DNA from: Paracentrotus lividus
Lineage: Eukaryota > Echinodermata > Echinoidea > Camarodonta > Echinidae
Assembly: GCA_940671915.1 (NCBI GenBank)
Contig: CALNVZ010000174.1
Span: forward strand, 20,447,456 to 20,511,455
DNA: 64,000 bases
Direction of reading: 5' to 3'
In this document: in pieces, positions 35,747 through 52,517 of the stretch
How the letters are laid out: each line of letters begins with the position of its first letter
Position numbering within the stretch: position 1 is the first letter of the stretch
Made by a program: the position numbers and the translations under genes
Notes under the pieces: model-generated
Seen by the model: only the letters and a program-made list of their open reading frames with translations
What the model was told of the DNA's origin: nothing
Database searches by the model: none

Positions 35747-37509
35747 CTGTTCATTCCTGCTTGGAGCTAGATGGGGTATCATTCAGTTCAGTACAGAAGC
35801 AGTCAATCAGACAAAGTTTGAGAGAGATCCCAACTGGCCTGTCTACACCAGCCTGGTAGCAGTCTATAATGCTGAAAAGGTAATCATGAAGATGTTAATG
35901 GTACATGTAATTGTGATGATGATGATGATGATGATGTTGGTGGTGGTTGTAAACTGCTGTTTATAATGGTGGGTGTTGATGATGATGATTATGTTGGTGG
36001 CGGAAAGGTGGTGATGATGATAATTAGGATGGTGGTGGTGGTGATGGTGGAAAGGTGGTGATGACGATGATGATGGTGGTGGTGGTGGTGATGGTGGAAA
36101 GGTGGTGATGATGATAATGATGATGGTGGTGGTGATGGTTGAAAAGGTGGTATGATGATAATGGTGATGGTGGTGGTGATAGTGGAGAAGGTGGTATGAT
36201 GATAATGATGATGATGGTGGTCGGTGGTCGCGATGGTGGAAAGGTGGTGATCGATGATAATCGAGGTGGTGTGGTGATGGTGGAAGGTGGTGATGATGAT
36301 TAATGGTGATGCGTGGTGGTCGGTGATGGTGGAAAGGTGGTGATCGATGGATAATGTGATGATGGTGGTGGGTTGGTGATGGTGGAAAGTGGTGATGATG
36401 ATAATGATGGTGGTGGTGGGTGATGTGGAAAGGTGCATGATGATGATAATGATGGTGGTGGTGTCGGTGATGGTGGAAAGGTGGTGAATGATGATAATGA
36501 TGGTGGTGTGTGGGTGATAGGTGGGAAAGGTGGGTGATGATATGTGGTCGGTGTGGTGATCGGTGATAAGGTGGTTAATGATGATGATGATAGTGTTGAT
36601 AGTGGTTGTTAAACTGCTGGTGATTATTATGGGTGTTGTTGATGATGAAGATAATGATGGTGGTGGTGGTGGAAAGGCAATGATGATGATGATGATGACA
36701 ATGATGGTGGTGGTAGTGGCAAGGTGATGATGTTGATGATGATGATGGTGATGGTGATGATGGTATTGATCATGGTGGTGGTGGTGAAAAGACGATGATG
36801 ATCATGATGATGGTTTGACGAAAAGGTGACAATGATGATGATGACCATGATGATGGTGGTGAAAGTGATGTTAATAATGATGATGATGGTGGTGATAGTG
36901 ATGTTAATGATGATGATGGTGGTGGTGATTATGATGGTAATTGTGATAGTGTTGCTGCATTGAAATTCTGATGGTGAAGATACTGTTATAAAAATAAATG
37001 ATATGATGATTATCATGAGAATTGGTACAATTACTATGATGCTGTAACATTTAGTACCGGTACTACTGATGGTGATGGTTATTGTGATGGAAATAGTGAT
37101 TTTGATGATGGCGAGGCTGAATGAAGATGATGATGATGATGATGAAGGATTATGTGAAGCAAATACAGCATCATGTTATTGATGATATGTGTATTAGTGG
37201 TACAATTTCAGTCTTTAATAGAAAAGAAAATGAAATAAAAACTTGTATTTAGCATCTATGAACGCTTCCTGACTTTCAACCTTACATCTCAAATCCTCTC
37301 TATAGGAGTTCTTCTCTGTACAAGGCTATTTCACTGAGGACATGGATCAACTTAACCTCCCAGACTATGTCAGGAGTGGGATTTGTGCACAGCCTCCTAA
37401 CATCACGGTTATACAGAACTATAGATTCACTGCCACAGTCCAGCCATTGACCAAGGAACTCAAGACTGGACATGTGCAAGATGACCGTTTAATATGGTTC
37501 ACATCGTGA
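6050..37509 (+). CDS. Secreted CBM9-like carbohydrate-binding glycoprotein, complete, 11 exons
   Basis: Joined exons: 6050-6251, 8330-8467, 9787-9809, 10472-10503, 10738-10795, 13491-13590, 13949-14060, 17287-17329, 34730-34800, 35771-35879, 37306-37509. They total 1092 nt and encode 363 residues; all junctions are GT-AG and phases agree. Residues 1-20 look like a signal peptide (hydrophobic core ICFVLVLQTML). Seen: family 9-like landmarks INIDGKLDDSAW (47-58), RFDTWVKMRYDYKYLYIGA (78-96), the FEVFTDPDG edge strand (120-128), WTVELALPL (188-196), PPKHGDQWRINFSRVEW (209-225), and NWVWSPQYAINMHLPERWG (244-262). From family knowledge this is the CBM9 beta-sandwich, found in many bacterial exported proteins and in some animals. 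Sequons lie at N106, N142, N160, N202, N219, N272 and N328. The mature chain has only C26 and C323, a possible disulfide. No catalytic domain or membrane anchor is visible. Ligand unknown. The start is the first ATG before the signal peptide. The organism's true transcript was not checked. Confidence 0.9.
6594..6652 (+). repeat. (TTC)n / poly-T microsatellite in intron 1
   Basis: Pure TTC repeats followed by T10. They produce the Ser/Phe and poly-Arg frames seen here. Confidence 0.9.
6594..6887 (-). pseudogene. Unassigned ORF with Cys pattern, possible transposon remnant
   Basis: A 97-codon frame, opposite to the host gene in intron 1. It has CKCAKGQNLCLNICKACMWD near its start, a pattern of closely spaced cysteines like that at the C-terminus of some transposon proteins, then an acidic run and a poly-Arg tail made by the TTC repeat. 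No family could be named. It may be chance. Confidence 0.2.
6888..8329. other. Rest of intron 1, no gene seen
   Basis: AT-rich. Three GTCCGGACA or ATCCGGACA motifs at about 7200-7225 and 7400 bracket ~190 bp and may mark a small element. A long T tract precedes the exon 2 acceptor. Confidence 0.4.
8330..8467 (+). CDS. CBM9-like gene, exon 2
   Basis: Residues 68-113. It encodes FDTWVKMRYDYKYLYIGAY, a core CBM9 motif, and the first sequon NQT (N106). The acceptor follows a T-rich tract; the donor is gtaagt. Confidence 0.9.
9787..9809 (+). CDS. CBM9-like gene, exon 3 (23-nt micro-exon)
   Basis: Residues 114-121 (VFKDNDFE), between ttgcag and gtaagc. It restores phase 0 and supplies the NDFE strand that the family has here. 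It is short enough that gene finders may miss it. Confidence 0.85.
10472..10503 (+). CDS. CBM9-like gene, exon 4 (32-nt micro-exon)
   Basis: Residues 122-131 and two bases of W132 (VFTDPDGSTHW). In the CBM9 family the pattern DxFxVFxDPDG spans exons 3-4. The acceptor is gtgcag and the donor gtagga. Confidence 0.85.
10738..10795 (+). CDS. CBM9-like gene, exon 5
   Basis: Residues 132-151 (YKEFEINAINTTWDLILNK), the family 'Y.EFEINA.NT.WDL' segment, with a sequon at N142. The donor is gtaagt. Intron 4, before it, is only 234 bp. Confidence 0.9.
10922..11374. mobile_element. MITE in intron 5 (453 bp)
   Basis: Terminal inverted repeats GGTAGTGTCATCCTTTT at both ends, flanked by TTTAA at 10917-10921 and 11375-11379. 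No transposase frame. Confidence 0.8.
11768..13275. repeat. Tandem-repeat element with ~140-bp units
   Basis: Starts ATTATGCCTCCGCCACCGAAG, then a (GTCC)n stretch, then about nine units of ~140 bp. Each unit contains GATAACTTAAGAACCGTTTG, TTCAAACTTGG and GAGGTCAAAGGTCACAGAGG. It ends with CGGAGGCATGCC near 13230, complementary in part to the start, so it may be a transposon with an expanded interior. Confidence 0.75.
13375..13397. other. Assembly gap (23 N)
   Basis: Run of 23 undetermined bases in intron 5, 93 bp before exon 6. Confidence 0.99.
13491..13590 (+). CDS. CBM9-like gene, exon 6
   Basis: Residues 152-184 plus one base. It begins PYMNGG and contains the NSS sequon (N160) and the strand AIYVDGPIND. 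The acceptor is tttcag and the donor gtgtgt. A 23-N gap ends 93 bp upstream, inside intron 5. Confidence 0.9.
13646..13831. mobile_element. MITE with TA flanks in intron 6
   Basis: Left end CAGTCCACTCCATTTATAAT matches the complement of the right end, with TA at 13644-13645 and 13832-13833. It is related to the element at 38372-38638. Tc1/mariner-like by TIR and TA (inference). Confidence 0.65.
13949..14060 (+). CDS. CBM9-like gene, exon 7
   Basis: Residues 185-221 with split codons at both ends. It carries WTVELALPL and GDQWRINFSR, both strongly typical of the family, and sequons at N202 and N219. Confidence 0.92.
14243..14545. repeat. GGACAACTCCCCC minisatellite, forward
   Basis: About 19 units of 15-16 bp, consensus GGACAACTCCCCCGGA. 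All six frames stay open, giving repetitive Gly/Pro/Ser frames that are not genes. Confidence 0.9.
14774..15492. mobile_element. TTAA-ended element with an internal palindrome
   Basis: Left TTAACCTTAACCTGG and right complement TTAACCCTAACTTACCTGG form imperfect terminal inverted repeats. Both ends also carry a G run joined to CATTATGGCC. The CCYTAAC start next to TTAA recalls piggyBac-type ends (inference). No transposase. Confidence 0.55.
15197..15254. repeat. Perfect 58-nt palindrome (27-bp arms, 4-nt loop)
   Basis: The left arm starts GCCATAAATAGCATCAAATT and the right arm is its exact complement; the loop is TCTT. Confidence 0.95.
15580..16022. mobile_element. Inverted-repeat element rich in GCGGAGACGTCTC
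   Basis: Ends read GTATCTCACTTC and complement AAGGGTGGTATCTCACTTC. Inside are many copies of CGCGGAGACG(TCTC) in both orientations. The 15808-15890 part is an inverted copy of 15940-16020. Confidence 0.6.
16616..16865. repeat. GGACAACTCCCCC minisatellite, inverted
   Basis: Units read GTCCTCCGGGGGAGTT, the complement of the 14243-14545 array. About 16 units. Confidence 0.9.
17287..17329 (+). CDS. CBM9-like gene, exon 8 (43 nt)
   Basis: Residues 222-236 (VEWHVKNVDGHYEK) between a T-rich acceptor and gtaaat. The 17.4 kb intron 8 follows. Confidence 0.85.
17658..17681. repeat. Short perfect hairpin
   Basis: CAAGGAGCTT and AAGCTCCTTG arms, 4-nt loop, between two GGTATAAT direct repeats. Confidence 0.7.
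18180..20940 (+). mobile_element. Decayed CR1-like LINE in intron 8
   Basis: Endonuclease pieces in order: FDIPGYSLLQICRSNKRG (about 18468-18521), ESFFVEVVMDNVKSIVGVVY (18610-18669), LTDHMPIFSI (about 18971-19000). The linker is KPWITQGLLKSINHKNKLY near 19250. Reverse transcriptase pieces: LSKAFDTINH (about 20157), DSVLGPLLFF (about 20340), LADDTCYYI (about 20429), then LGVTIDN, DKLCTKVFSKFGINIQ (about 20713-20765). Frames change many times and several stops occur, so it is inactive. The 3' end of the element is missing here. Confidence 0.8.
21180..33045. other. Anomalous GC-richer block, no gene seen; suspected unpolished read sequence
   Basis: Composition differs from both flanks (more CpG, long mixed G/C runs, almost no clean microsatellites). 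It ends at a 25-N gap. It contains recognisable but ragged copies of dispersed repeats: about 29980-30160 matches 5580-5745 at perhaps two thirds identity, and GCGAGCGC/GCGCGCC-type motifs recur at 28.1-28.9 and 30.6-31.8 kb. No reading frame exceeds 143 codons and none resembles a known protein. Confidence 0.5.
33046..33070. other. Assembly gap (25 N)
   Basis: Run of exactly 25 undetermined bases closing the anomalous block. Confidence 0.99.
33090..33425. mobile_element. LINE reverse transcriptase pieces, tail to tail
   Basis: Plus strand, about 33130-33198: IDFAKAFDRVNQNVVIKKL. Minus strand, 33420 down to about 33205: SGVPQGTKLGLVLF...ARWKYIDDLSLVE, then a stop, then VDQLFHWCRQNDMKPN. In the intact family the first piece precedes the second on the same strand. 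Confidence 0.75.
33505..34022. mobile_element. Left-truncated copy of the GGGTTGTTTTACGATC element
   Basis: From GGATGTGGGTGAAGTAAAC to GTGTACCCCGATCGTAAAAC it matches 52122-52517 with small indels and a ~110-bp extra segment near 33730-33840. The left terminal repeat is missing. Confidence 0.8.
34030..34264 (+). mobile_element. LINE-like 3' tail with (ATCT)n
   Basis: AT-rich tail ending ATATCAATAAAAAACCATA then four ATCT units, the usual way CR1/L2-type LINEs end. No coding part. Confidence 0.45.
34341..34600. mobile_element. MITE copy A, upstream of exon 9
   Basis: 260 bp with terminal inverted repeats ATGTGATGCATCACRTCAAA continuing through ATGAGAGACAAGTCGC. The interior has GAAAGTATTTTTGTGATTTT. 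Confidence 0.9.
34730..34800 (+). CDS. CBM9-like gene, exon 9 (71 nt, flanked by inverted MITEs)
   Basis: Residues 237-259 plus two bases: EDNWVWSPQYAINMHLPE, the closing CBM9 motif. The acceptor is aatcag and the donor gtattg. Its length is not a multiple of three, so skipping it would shift the frame of exons 10-11. Confidence 0.9.
34957..35222. mobile_element. MITE copy B, downstream of exon 9, inverted to copy A
   Basis: Same family and length; its complement matches copy A along the whole length at over 90 percent by eye. Exon 9 and 286 further bases lie between the copies. Confidence 0.9.
35270..35744 (+). mobile_element. LINE 3' fragment with (ATT)n tail
   Basis: About 35436-35540 reads GARSFQQAATKL, stop, NNLPINLRQADMVENFK, the C-terminal block after the reverse transcriptase in CR1-like LINEs. 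It ends in (ATT)n at 35711-35744. It could be the missing 3' part of the family seen at 18-21 kb. Confidence 0.7.
35771..35879 (+). CDS. CBM9-like gene, exon 10
   Basis: Residues 260-296: WGIIQFS, then the start of the C-terminal extension (DPNWPVYTSLVAVYNAEK) with a sequon at N272. The acceptor lies 26 bp after an (ATT)n tract. Confidence 0.9.
35907..36960 (+). repeat. GATGATGGTGGTG satellite in intron 10
   Basis: Trinucleotide-based array with a ~55-bp higher order (GATGGTGGAAAGGTGGTGAT). Clean at the two ends; peppered with stray C, T and G insertions between about 36190 and 36570. Confidence 0.9.
37306..37509 (+). CDS. CBM9-like gene, exon 11 (stop codon)
   Basis: Residues 297-363, then TGA at 37507-37509. 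It holds YFTEDMDQLNLPDY, C323 and the sequon N328, and ends DRLIWFTS. Bacterial CBM9-like proteins often carry a comparable tail after the domain; that comparison is from memory. Confidence 0.9.
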   Translation, partial: EFFSVQGYFTEDMDQLNLPDYVRSGICAQPPNITVIQNYRFTATVQPLTKELKTGHVQDDRLIWFTS

Positions 37510-37581
37510 TAGAAGTCATCATTAGCTCAATGCAGGAAAATATATATTTTTTTGCAATGTACACATACAGATAGTTGCCTA

Positions 37582-37811
37582 ATGCGGCGGTCACAACTCC
37601 CTACGATGGATTTCGTAGAAAATTTGTGCAGCGGAGGTACCTCGCAGGTACAATGCATGTACAACGTACAGGAGGTTTTTACAATAACCTTACTACAGAA
37701 ACGCAGGAATCGTAGAAGTTGACCCAGGACCTGTGTGTGCATTGTACATGCAACGCAGGCTACGTTGATGGCACGTGCCCCGTAGCCTACGACGAGTTGT
37801 GACCGCCGCAT
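37582..37811. mobile_element. MITE in the 3' UTR region of the CBM9-like gene
   Basis: Perfect 18-bp terminal inverted repeats ATGCGGCGGTCACAACTC, 230 bp in all, starting 73 bp after the stop codon. The interior is rich in short inverted motifs (TACGTTGTACATGCAT type). Confidence 0.85.
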
Positions 37812-38315
37812 AATTGGGCTTGTGTAACATAATGATATTGTGTTTTTCTATCGTAAATCTTTAAAAAAATGTTGAAAATAGCTTTTTTAGTCTATTTTAT
37901 TACTCTTTCATGAATATTAATGAGCCTTATGCCATATGACCTTAAAATACTATTTTCGACACCATTTGTACAAAGTTCATTTGTTCAAATTCATAACAAG
38001 TTATCTGCAAAATTATTCTACATTTGTCCTTTTGTTCAATTCATCAAGATGTGTTCTTGAATGTATAAATATGTAAATTATCTTTTCTCTGAAGAGATTT
38101 TTAAAAACTTTACATGCTGTCAAGCTCCAAATTTCATCATTTAAAATGTAATTATTTAGGTCATATTTTCAATACCTTTGCATTGTCATTTTATAGGTAA
38201 AAGGAATGATTCGAATTTAGTTAGCATTTAGGTTTGACATTCAATATCCCATTCTCAAGTTCAAAGATCATGTCAAGTTGATTTTTAGATATTGCAATAT
38301 GTTATTGGCTCTGAT

Positions 38316-38321
38316 AATAAA
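38316..38321 (+). terminator. Candidate polyadenylation signal of the CBM9-like gene
   Basis: AATAAA about 0.8 kb after the stop codon. Other AATAAA motifs follow near 39.5 kb, so the true 3' end is uncertain. Confidence 0.25.
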
Positions 38322-38371
38322 TTATGATTAACTGATACAAATGTGAAAGTTTTTGAATAATGAATGAAGTA

Positions 38372-38638
38372 CAGTCCACTCCCATTATAATGAGGTGACT
38401 TACCAAGTGAATAACTTCTCTCTCTCTCTATTCCTCTCCTTCTCTTCTTCTACCTCTCTTCCTCTCTTCTCCCTCTCCCCCTCTTCCCCTCTCTCTTTCT
38501 TTCTTTCTTTCTCTCCCCTCTTTCTTTCTTTATTTATCTCATGAAACTATATAGATTTGCACACAATTGGATAGGTGAAATGGCCCTGTTATAATGAGAT
38601 CATACTCATTATATCAGGAATATACTGTACTAAATATT
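38372..38638. mobile_element. MITE with TA flanks between the convergent genes
   Basis: Left CAGTCCACTCCCATTATAAT and right complement CAGTATATTCCTGATATAAT, each next to TA. The interior has a CT-rich microsatellite (38420-38530). Same family as 13646-13831. Confidence 0.65.
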
Positions 38639-40040
38639 ACCGAAAAGCATATTTGCTAAATTGAGATAGAGAACCCATCTTAGGACAACCATTTCCAACA
38701 CTTTTAAGTTATTATAATTTTTCTTACTACACAGTACAATTGTACGCTTTCCGTTCAGCAACACAATGCCATTTTCTGTCTCTGATTCCTTCACTTCTGC
38801 ACACTAACATCAATCTCTTATAGATTTATAAAGACAAAGAATGGTATTTTTATATTTGTACAATACCTATTTAATAGTTTATCTTAATCTTGGAATTACA
38901 CTAATACATCACATACATACAAATTGACAATCTGTTGGACAAAGTTAATTATAAATCTTTTTTTTTTCTTGACAATATCAAGTAAAGCAGAACAGTAGAT
39001 TTGTCTTTATGATTCATTTTTTTAAAACACCATATACTATGCTACTTTGAATAAAACACTAATGAATAAAGAATTAGTTATTTTAACTATCATAACATTA
39101 CGTCACAAGGACTTGTGTTATTTTGCATGAGATCCAATAAAATTAATGTTCATACTATTATATTATAGACAAACCCCAGTCGTGGTAGCAGAGGAAAAAT
39201 GCAATGAAACTTGTTAAATAATGTCATCATAATGTTGTTGTGCCACGTACATAAAAATATGCATGATTTCTAAGTAAGCTCTGTAACCATGAGGATATTT
39301 CATTGCTAAAATTCTGTCTTGAAATCATTTTTTTTTTGTGGCAAATCCTTTGTTCATGGAAGTTCATTAAGGCATATTTTTAATTACATTGTATTACCCC
39401 CAAACTAGACTTGGGCTTTCAATGAATTTAAATCTAATGATTTCAATTAGGAGAGAGGATGGAGGCAAGAAACAGAATTATCACAACACAAATAGTTGAT
39501 GAAAATAAGTGTAAAAAGTGGAGGTTTAACTATTTTTGTGCTGTTAAAGAAATAAACCTGCAATAAATATTAACCAAATAAAATCTGTCAAGCAGCAAGT
39601 CATTTTTGTGTGTGCTTCTTCTAATCTAGTACCAGTTTGCTTTATATAAATGGCAATGACTAAGAATTCCTTTAATTGTTTAAAACCGTAATTTCAAATA
39701 CAAAAAAAAAATATTCGTGACAGAGAGATTAATAACTTACAAGCTTCCACGCATAAATATATCTCTACATATCTTAAAATTTATCAAAGCTGAAAATGTT
39801 TGAATGATTCACACAAAACTACTCGAGTTCGATCTGAAAACCATTAGAATATTATGGCAATAATTCAATACAATTTCCAAAAACAGTCCTGGTGAATTGA
39901 TCTGCCCACATTGAATTGGTATTCAGCTAGTCAAAGTTCAGTTTAGTTTTCAGTTTCAAAATGCAATAATTTTTTGTATGATTTCCCTTTTAAAAGCAGA
40001 AATATACCAGTAGTCGCCAGTTGTCTACTGTTTCACATTT
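38639..40040. other. Intergenic, nothing recognised
   Basis: AT-rich DNA between the two 3' ends, with AATAAA motifs near 39.5 kb and no coding signal. Confidence 0.5.
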
Positions 40041-40305
40041 CAGAATATGAAGAGTTTCATTCCAAAAGGGACTAAATCCACTTTTATAACTTCAGAGAAA
40101 ATGGCATTTGTTTACCAGATTTTGTACAGGTGTCTATGGAAAATGGAAATTTCAAAGTGCATTTTCTTACAGTTGCAATAAACATTCAAAAAATTAATTT
40201 TGTTCAAAGATGGGTACATGCCTGAACAATGTCCTGATATCAATAACTCAATGTTCATCAAAAGTGGATTGAGTCCCTTTTGGAATGGAACTCTTCATAT
40301 GTTCT
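40041..40305. mobile_element. MITE between the convergent genes (265 bp)
   Basis: Terminal inverted repeats of ~45 bp: left ATATGAAGAGTTTCATTCCA...GGGACTAAATCCACTTTT; right is the complement with three or four mismatches. Confidence 0.8.
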
Positions 40306-41464
40306 TCTAAGCTATTGCTCATAATCGGCATATTGAAAGGTAATCACAATAATTCAAACAGCTCTGCAGGGCACAAACATACAAATTGAGTGTGACAATT
40401 ATAATCAGATCATATCATTACAGATCCATTATAATCTATTCGCCATCTGGATCCATTTCAATGTCGCACTTGTTTCACAAACAGTATTTAGTGTAAATTA
40501 TATCATATCATTGTGTGAACTTTTTCTTTGCATTTTCAAAACCATGAAATTAAAATTACTGATGAAAAGAACATCTAGAGGCAATGAGTTGTCCCAGACA
40601 TCTTAAAATAGTCAAACAGTCAATATTGAAATTCACCAGTGCCTTCAAATAAAAGATTCAATCATAGGAATTTTATATACACATAGTTATAAATCTGCTG
40701 ACACAGATACAATATACATACACAATTAAAGGCATAGTATAATATCACATTACACCCATATATACATGGATTGTATTAATGTTGCCTGTCTGCATTTGTT
40801 GGGTACTCATTTATTACTCCATGTATTCAAACAGTTTGTCTTAAAATATTGTGATGTATTAAAGCAGGACTCCACACTAATAACCACTTTTGTATGAGTC
40901 CAGATTTACTTCCTGAGGGTCAGAGTACATGGATTTTTATTCCTAATTAGTTTAAGAAAAAAAGGGGAGGGGGTAGAGTTAAGCTTTGGGAGCTCATGTG
41001 CATCATATCTTGGTTAGTGTAGAGCCGCTGCTGAATGGCCATTTACAAGAATACTCAGGATTCAAATCATTACAAGTTTACTAACAATGAGTAGAGCTTG
41101 AAACAATACACCATTATTCATAATGCAGTCAAATTATTACAAGCTTGCCATGTAACAGAATTAATTACAGGGTAAAATATTTCAAAAGCCAGGGCGATAA
41201 GCCAGTTGTCAATGGTGGGACAGACATGGTTTGTGTGACCTAAGGAAGTGTCGTATATGTTGCTTGTATTTTGATGTTTCAAATAATTTGTCGCTAAGCA
41301 CTTGACAAAGATGTCTGCATGGAGTTTGACTACAATTCATCTATAGTCGATTAGGGAATCTTTCATGGGATTTCTCTTCTCCTACAAGAAGGAACTCTTA
41401 GGGGCCTGACAGGTACACTATACTCTGGCTGCAAGCATGAATCAATGATGAATAGAAGCAAGCT
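40306..41464 (-). other. Probable SEC23 3' UTR and flank
   Basis: AT-rich sequence below the SEC23 stop codon with no reading frame of note. Several minus-strand AATAAA motifs occur (for example in 40.80-40.82 kb). The UTR end is not determined. Confidence 0.4.
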
Positions 41465-50077
<8,613 letters not shown>

Positions 50078-50520
50078 TCAAGCGCCTTGAACACTCTATG
50101 GAGTGGATTTGGAACGATATAAATGACATTTTTAATACTATTAAGTTTGATAACCACGTTGCAACAAAATTTAAGCAAATCACAATGTTCGTTTCAAACT
50201 TTGAAGTGGCATACCAAATAATTTTTACAGGTAGATGAATGAAAAAATGTAAGGACCTTTCAAAGTGAGAGTGTCCTAACGAGACTATCAACAAGACATG
50301 ATATTTCAGTATAGATTAGCCTATAATTTTGTTAATAAAGGGAAACTAACACGTTTTGAGGAGAAAAGTGCTTATTTTGCAACTCATGAAACTAATCATT
50401 GAGGTATGGATGTATTTCACTCAGTTGTGCCTTATATTATAAAAATACACTGCTCAAAATGTTGTACATGTATTTCGGGTACGAACACAAGACAGGTTGA
50501 GGCCTTCAGATGATGCTATA

Positions 50521-50960
50521 CAGTCTGTGTCAAATAATATGGTACAAGTGGAAAACATTTTTTTATAGTATGAAGTTTAATCACAACCTGCTATTGTTTG
50601 GTATTTTCATAAAACAGGAAGATCAGACTTTCACCAACAATTTTTTCATCACATTTGGTGTTGTAATTTTTGAAATATGACTTGTTTTCTACAATCAAGA
50701 AAAATCTATTTTTCGCACGCTGTCCCATGCCTTTGTGCATAAGGTTTCACATAATGGCCATGAGGTGCTCAATTTCGATTTGTTCCTCATCGCACAAAAT
50801 TTAGCATAACTTTTGTTTTACGAAAGCAAACTATACAGAACAAAGCGCATCAGCAAGGAAAATCTTTTAGCTTTATTTTGGTACCACATGCATACATTAT
50901 CTGAAATTATTTCACCTAATGATTGTTTTCCGACTGTACCATTTTTTTTGACACAGACTG
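50521..50960. mobile_element. MITE with TA flanks, Tc1/mariner-like ends (440 bp)
   Basis: 38-bp terminal inverted repeats starting CAGTCTGTGTCAAA and continuing to GGAAAAC, TA at 50519-50520 and 50961-50962. Superfamily is an inference from the ends. Confidence 0.85.
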
Positions 50961-51855
50961 TACAGGCCAAGCATTACATGTGTCCAGGAACCCCAACAGG
51001 GCTGACAGTTCATAATGGCTTTAATAACTTTACAATCTTTTTGATTTTGAAAATGATATGAGCCTCTAATATCAATGTGACTCTTAAGCAGACTTTGTGC
51101 AGAGGCCATCATAATCTCATTTAAAGTCTTAAAGCCATGGGGCATATTCCTCTTTAATCAACTGGCCTCATTACTTTAAAATGAAATAAGGATATAAAGA
51201 CAAGATCAATATCATCATTTCTAAGAAAACAACTATGTTGCTCTTTTGTTATCCAGTGCATAATTTTCCAGGTGCCAAGCGACCATTATTACAGCCAACA
51301 TCTCTCCAAACCTGTTTATGATTGGATTGCACACACAGTTACAGCCTGGAACAAATCAAAAGATATTCTAGACATCTCTTCCGCGGAAACTCAATTCAAA
51401 GCATCACGTGTATGTCCGGATCCCCAGTCAAACCACCCCTAGACGAACAACAGACACATCCACATACTACAATATTCTCAATGGCTACAATTGCAACAGC
51501 TGTAGTCAGATTGGCTGTGTGACTGAACTATAACAACGAAATGGATATTGCATGGATATTGATCATGCTGTGATAAACTATCTCTACTTATCATGATTTA
51601 TTAGATTGGATACTTTGTCCAGAGACATATGAAGCAGGTCCCCGGTAATCAATCTATACTCCATCACACTATTCTTGGTTTGGCTGTTGTTAATCAAGAA
51701 ACTTCAGCAAAATATTGTTTAAATTAAAATGTTAGCAGTTTTTTCTTACAAGCAAGTTTCTTGTAGGTGGTTGTGAACTTTATAGTGTCACCTACTTCTA
51801 AACAAATTATTGCGCTGTGTGAATTAAATTCATGGGACAAGTTTATAGGGCCTAA

Positions 51856-52517
51856 GGGTTGTTTTACGATCAGGGTACACCATTTTGTCTCACTGGACCA
51901 AAAAAAAAAGTTGTTTTGTTTTCCCTCAATTTTTGAGTATGTGTTGTAGACAAGTAAAATTATATTGCTTTTAAATTTGGAGGCATGAGGTCACCAACTT
52001 ATTTTTCTATAGGGGTTCAAATTTTTTATTACACGTAAAGTCAATTGCTTCATTTTTCGGAGAGGACGTTTTTGACAGAACATGATTTGACAACATTGTG
52101 ACGTGAACTGTCTGAAAAATAAATGGATGTGGGTGAAGTAAATATAAGTTTGTGGCATATATACAAGTGTTCTTACAGACAAAAACATTGTTCATCAAGT
52201 GATGTCTAACTATGCGTAAAACCACCGATTTCTGAGAGGACATTTTTTGACAGAATTGGCACCCCATTTTTGGTTAATGGTCACAAAAAAAATCAGATTA
52301 ACTGTAGCTTCTGGGGTTTTCAGTTTTTAAACAAAGTAATGCCATATAATGGTCAATTTTTAGAAGTAAATGTGTATTTCAATAATTCATTTTTTCCCCT
52401 TGTAGGTTGCTCTAACAGTGCCCATAAGCTTGCCATCGAGTGATTGATATTACCATACCTCTATTCTTTTTATGTGCACAAGGCATTTTTGACGGTGTAC
52501 CAGATCGTAAACAACCC
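51856..52517. mobile_element. Full copy of the GGGTTGTTTTACGATC element (662 bp)
   Basis: Left GGGTTGTTTTACGATCAGGG and right complement GGGTTGTTTACGATCTGG, both running into TACACC. A second, left-truncated copy lies at 33505-34022. No transposase. Confidence 0.75.

Noticed and set aside
35989-37016. His/Thr/Ile-rich minus-strand frames of 129-149 codons
   Set aside because: Readings of the GATGGTGGTG satellite in intron 10.
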